Below are positions 62,195-64,000 of a stretch of DNA of 64,000 nt, piece after piece. The notes under the pieces were generated by a model that was given only the letters and a program-made list of their open reading frames with translations, had not been told where the DNA came from and did not search any database. Every line of letters starts with the position of its first letter. The stretch's first letter is position 1. The stretch is from Bradyrhizobium sp. Arg816 (lineage in GTDB: Bacteria; Pseudomonadota; Alphaproteobacteria; Rhizobiales; Xanthobacteraceae), in the NCBI RefSeq assembly GCF_029989365.1, contig NZ_JAPRAQ010000003.1, positions 310,001-374,000 on the forward strand. The letters are read 5' to 3'. The position numbers and the translations under genes were made by a program.

Positions 62195-63898
62195 ATGTCC
62201 CACACGATGAGCCGCGCGGCCTATGCGCAGATGTTCGGCCCCACGGTCGGCGACAGGGTGCGCCTGGCGGATACCGACCTGTTCATCGAGCCCGAGAGGG
62301 ACCTCACGATCTATGGCGAGGAGGTCAAGTTCGGCGGCGGCAAGGTCATTCGCGACGGCATGGGACAATCGCAGCTCACGCGCGCGCAGGGGGCGGTCGA
62401 TACGGTCATTACCAACGCGCTGATCCTCGATCACTGGGGAATCGTCAAGGCCGACATCGCGATCAGGGACGGGCTCATTGCCGCCATCGGCAAGGCGGGA
62501 AACCCCGACATTCAGCCGGGTGTCTCGATCATCATTGGGCCGGGGACGGAAATCATCGCGGGCGAGGGCAAGATCATCACCGCCGGCGGAATGGATACGC
62601 ACATTCATTTCATCTGCCCGCAGCAGATCGACGAGGCGCTTTTCTCGGGCGTGACGACCATGATGGGGGGCGGCACCGGACCGGCCGCAGGGACGACGGC
62701 GACGACCTGTACGCCGGGGCCGTGGCACATCCATCGGATGCTCGAGGCGCTGGATGGGTTCCCGATGAACTTCGGCATTTTCGGCAAGGGCAATGCGAGC
62801 CTGCCCGCAGGCCTGGTCGAGCAGATCGAAGCCGGCGCGTGCGGCCTGAAGCTGCACGAAGACTGGGGCGCGACGCCCGCATCGATCGACTGCTGTCTCT
62901 CTGTCGCCGACGACCTGGACGTGCAGGTCATGATCCACACCGATTCCCTCAACGAAGGCGGGTTCGTCGAGCGCACGATCGCCGCATTCAAGGGCAGGAC
63001 GATCCATGCGGCTCATACAGAAGGGGCCGGCGGCGGGCATGCGCCTGATATCATCAAGGTCTGCGGCGAGAGCAACGTCATTCCGGCCTCGACGAATCCG
63101 ACGCGTCCCTACACCGCGAACACGCTCGACGAAGCACTCGACATGCTGATGGTGACCCACCATCTGGACCGTCGCATTCCGGAGGACGTCGCCTTCGCGG
63201 AGAGCCGCATACGAAAGGAGACGATCGCCGCCGAGGACATCCTGCACGATCTCGGCGCGTTCTCGATCGTGTCGTCGGATAGCCAGGCGATGGGGCGCGT
63301 CGGCGAGGTGATCACGCGGACGTGGCAGACCGCCGACAAGATGAAAAAGCAGTTCGGGCGGCTGCCGGAAGAGACCGGGCAGAACGACAATTTCAGGGCT
63401 CGGCGCTACGTCGCGAAATACACCATCAATCCGGCCATCGTGCAGGGAATGTCACGCCATGTCGGTTCGGTCGAGGTCGGAAAGCTCGCGGACATTGTCG
63501 TCTGGGATCCCGCATTCTTCGGCATCAAGCCCGACATGGTCTTGAAGTCGGGCATGATCGTCGCCGCGATCATGGGTGACCCCAATGCATCGATACCGAC
63601 GCCTCAGCCGGAATATTACCGGCCGATGTTCGGCGCCTTTGGCCGTTCTCCCGGCCGAAATTCCGTGACCTTCGTCAGTCAGGCCTCGCTCGAGACGACG
63701 AGACAGCTGGGCCTGGCCAAGCAACTCCTGCCGGTCTCGAACACGCGATCGATCGGCAAGCATTCCATGATCCTCAACGACGCGCTGCCCCTCATGGAGG
63801 TCGATCCCGAAACCTACGAAGTTCGGGCCGACGGACGGCTGCTCACGTGTCCGCCGGTGAATGTGGTCCCGATGGCGCAGCGCTATTTCATGTACTGA
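62195..63898 (+). CDS. ureC: Urease alpha subunit (catalytic), flap Cys replaced by Thr
   Basis: 567 residues, the normal length. The nickel site is intact: His136/His138 ([10 protein letters not shown]), carbamylated Lys219 and His221 (GLKLHEDWG), His248 (MIHTDSLNE), His274 (HAAHTEG) and Asp362 (SSDSQAMGR). The mobile flap reads MLMVTHHLD: Thr321 stands where Klebsiella UreC has Cys319, with His322 (His320) kept; numbering is offset by +2 throughout. The Cys is not essential for catalysis but is the target of thiol inhibitors. The ureF gene follows 23 bp after the stop, with no ureE between. Confidence 0.96.
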   Translation: MSHTMSRAAYAQMFGPTVGDRVRLADTDLFIEPERDLTIYGEEVKFGGGKVIRDGMGQSQLTRAQGAVDTVITNALILDHWGIVKADIAIRDGLIAAIGKAGNPDIQPGVSIIIGPGTEIIAGEGKIITAGGMDTHIHFICPQQIDEALFSGVTTMMGGGTGPAAGTTATTCTPGPWHIHRMLEALDGFPMNFGIFGKGNASLPAGLVEQIEAGACGLKLHEDWGATPASIDCCLSVADDLDVQVMIHTDSLNEGGFVERTIAAFKGRTIHAAHTEGAGGGHAPDIIKVCGESNVIPASTNPTRPYTANTLDEALDMLMVTHHLDRRIPEDVAFAESRIRKETIAAEDILHDLGAFSIVSSDSQAMGRVGEVITRTWQTADKMKKQFGRLPEETGQNDNFRARRYVAKYTINPAIVQGMSRHVGSVEVGKLADIVVWDPAFFGIKPDMVLKSGMIVAAIMGDPNASIPTPQPEYYRPMFGAFGRSPGRNSVTFVSQASLETTRQLGLAKQLLPVSNTRSIGKHSMILNDALPLMEVDPETYEVRADGRLLTCPPVNVVPMAQRYFMY

Positions 63899-63921
63899 CG
63901 CGTTGCCGGCATGGTGGTGCG

Positions 63922-64000
63922 ATGACAGACCAGAGTTATGGACATACGGCGCTGGCGTTCCTGAGGCTGCAGAGCTGGCTCTCGCCGTCGTTCCCGAACG
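63922..64000 (+). CDS. ureF: Urease accessory protein UreF, N-terminal fragment at window edge
   Basis: Only 26 residues are visible, beginning MTDQSYGHTALAFLRLQSWL and then SPSFPN. The LxLQxWLSPSFP start is typical of UreF (it would continue PVGAY/F). It starts 23 bp after ureC; an upstream ATG at 63911 hits a stop after four codons. The gene runs off the right end. Confidence 0.8.
   Translation, partial: MTDQSYGHTALAFLRLQSWLSPSFPN

Overview
The window looks like chromosome of a Bradyrhizobium-type alphaproteobacterium. The support is high GC, a membrane ferritin MbfA gene behind a textbook-like iron-control palindrome, many short palindromic intergenic repeats typical of that group, HWE-type and FixL/FixJ-type signalling proteins, and a Bradyrhizobium-style catabolic gene mix. 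This assignment is inference; no rRNA or species marker is present.

Layout. 1-16.8 kb is mostly ordinary metabolism on the minus strand: an amidase cut by the left edge, mbfA, an epoxide-hydrolase-like enzyme, two paralogous metallo-beta-lactamase-fold hydrolases flanking a GST and a fumarylacetoacetate-hydrolase-family enzyme, oxidoreductases, CvpA, an HlyD/FUSC efflux pair, a GMC oxidoreductase and a coniferyl-aldehyde-dehydrogenase-like enzyme, separated by palindromic repeats. At 17.1 kb lies an initiator tRNA-Met. A diverged copy of its 3' end and terminator recurs at 19.7 kb, bracketing a PhzF-like gene and an ArsR/SDR divergent pair with a clear operator. 19.9-26.5 kb carries a serine hydrolase, a degenerate MBL protein, a hydrolase, a monooxygenase, an Old Yellow Enzyme and a LysR regulator.

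26.5-53 kb is the most interesting part. An RclR-like AraC regulator is divergent from an AhpD-like/DUF417 (RclC-like) operon. A small exported protein ending in ICRGC has the same upstream motifs as that operon. Next come a DUF427 protein and two tandem ~1,715-residue proteins combining a kinase-like domain, an AAA ATPase, GAF and a histidine kinase. Both have lost kinase-critical residues, and their conserved ends flank a diverged middle. Beyond these are a second DUF417 gene, a receiver/ECF-sigma pair, EgtD, a second ICRGC protein, an HWE kinase, a third DUF417 gene, a GAF-PAS histidine kinase with a FixJ-type regulator, and an AraC-hydrolase-quinone reductase-SDR-DUF2000 run. A 46-bp two-palindrome element is repeated upstream of the receiver/sigma genes and upstream of the second AraC gene. 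I read this region as an oxidative or reactive-chlorine response and signalling island; the chemistry is inferred from E. coli Rcl homologies.

53.5-64 kb holds a DUF6510/ferredoxin reductase/sulfite-oxidase-like operon, an amidase, two cytochrome P460-family genes, a beta-propeller lactonase-like gene and a urease operon ureD-ureA-ureJ/hupE-ureB-ureC-ureF, running off the right edge. UreC has Thr at the mobile-flap position that is Cys in nearly all ureases.
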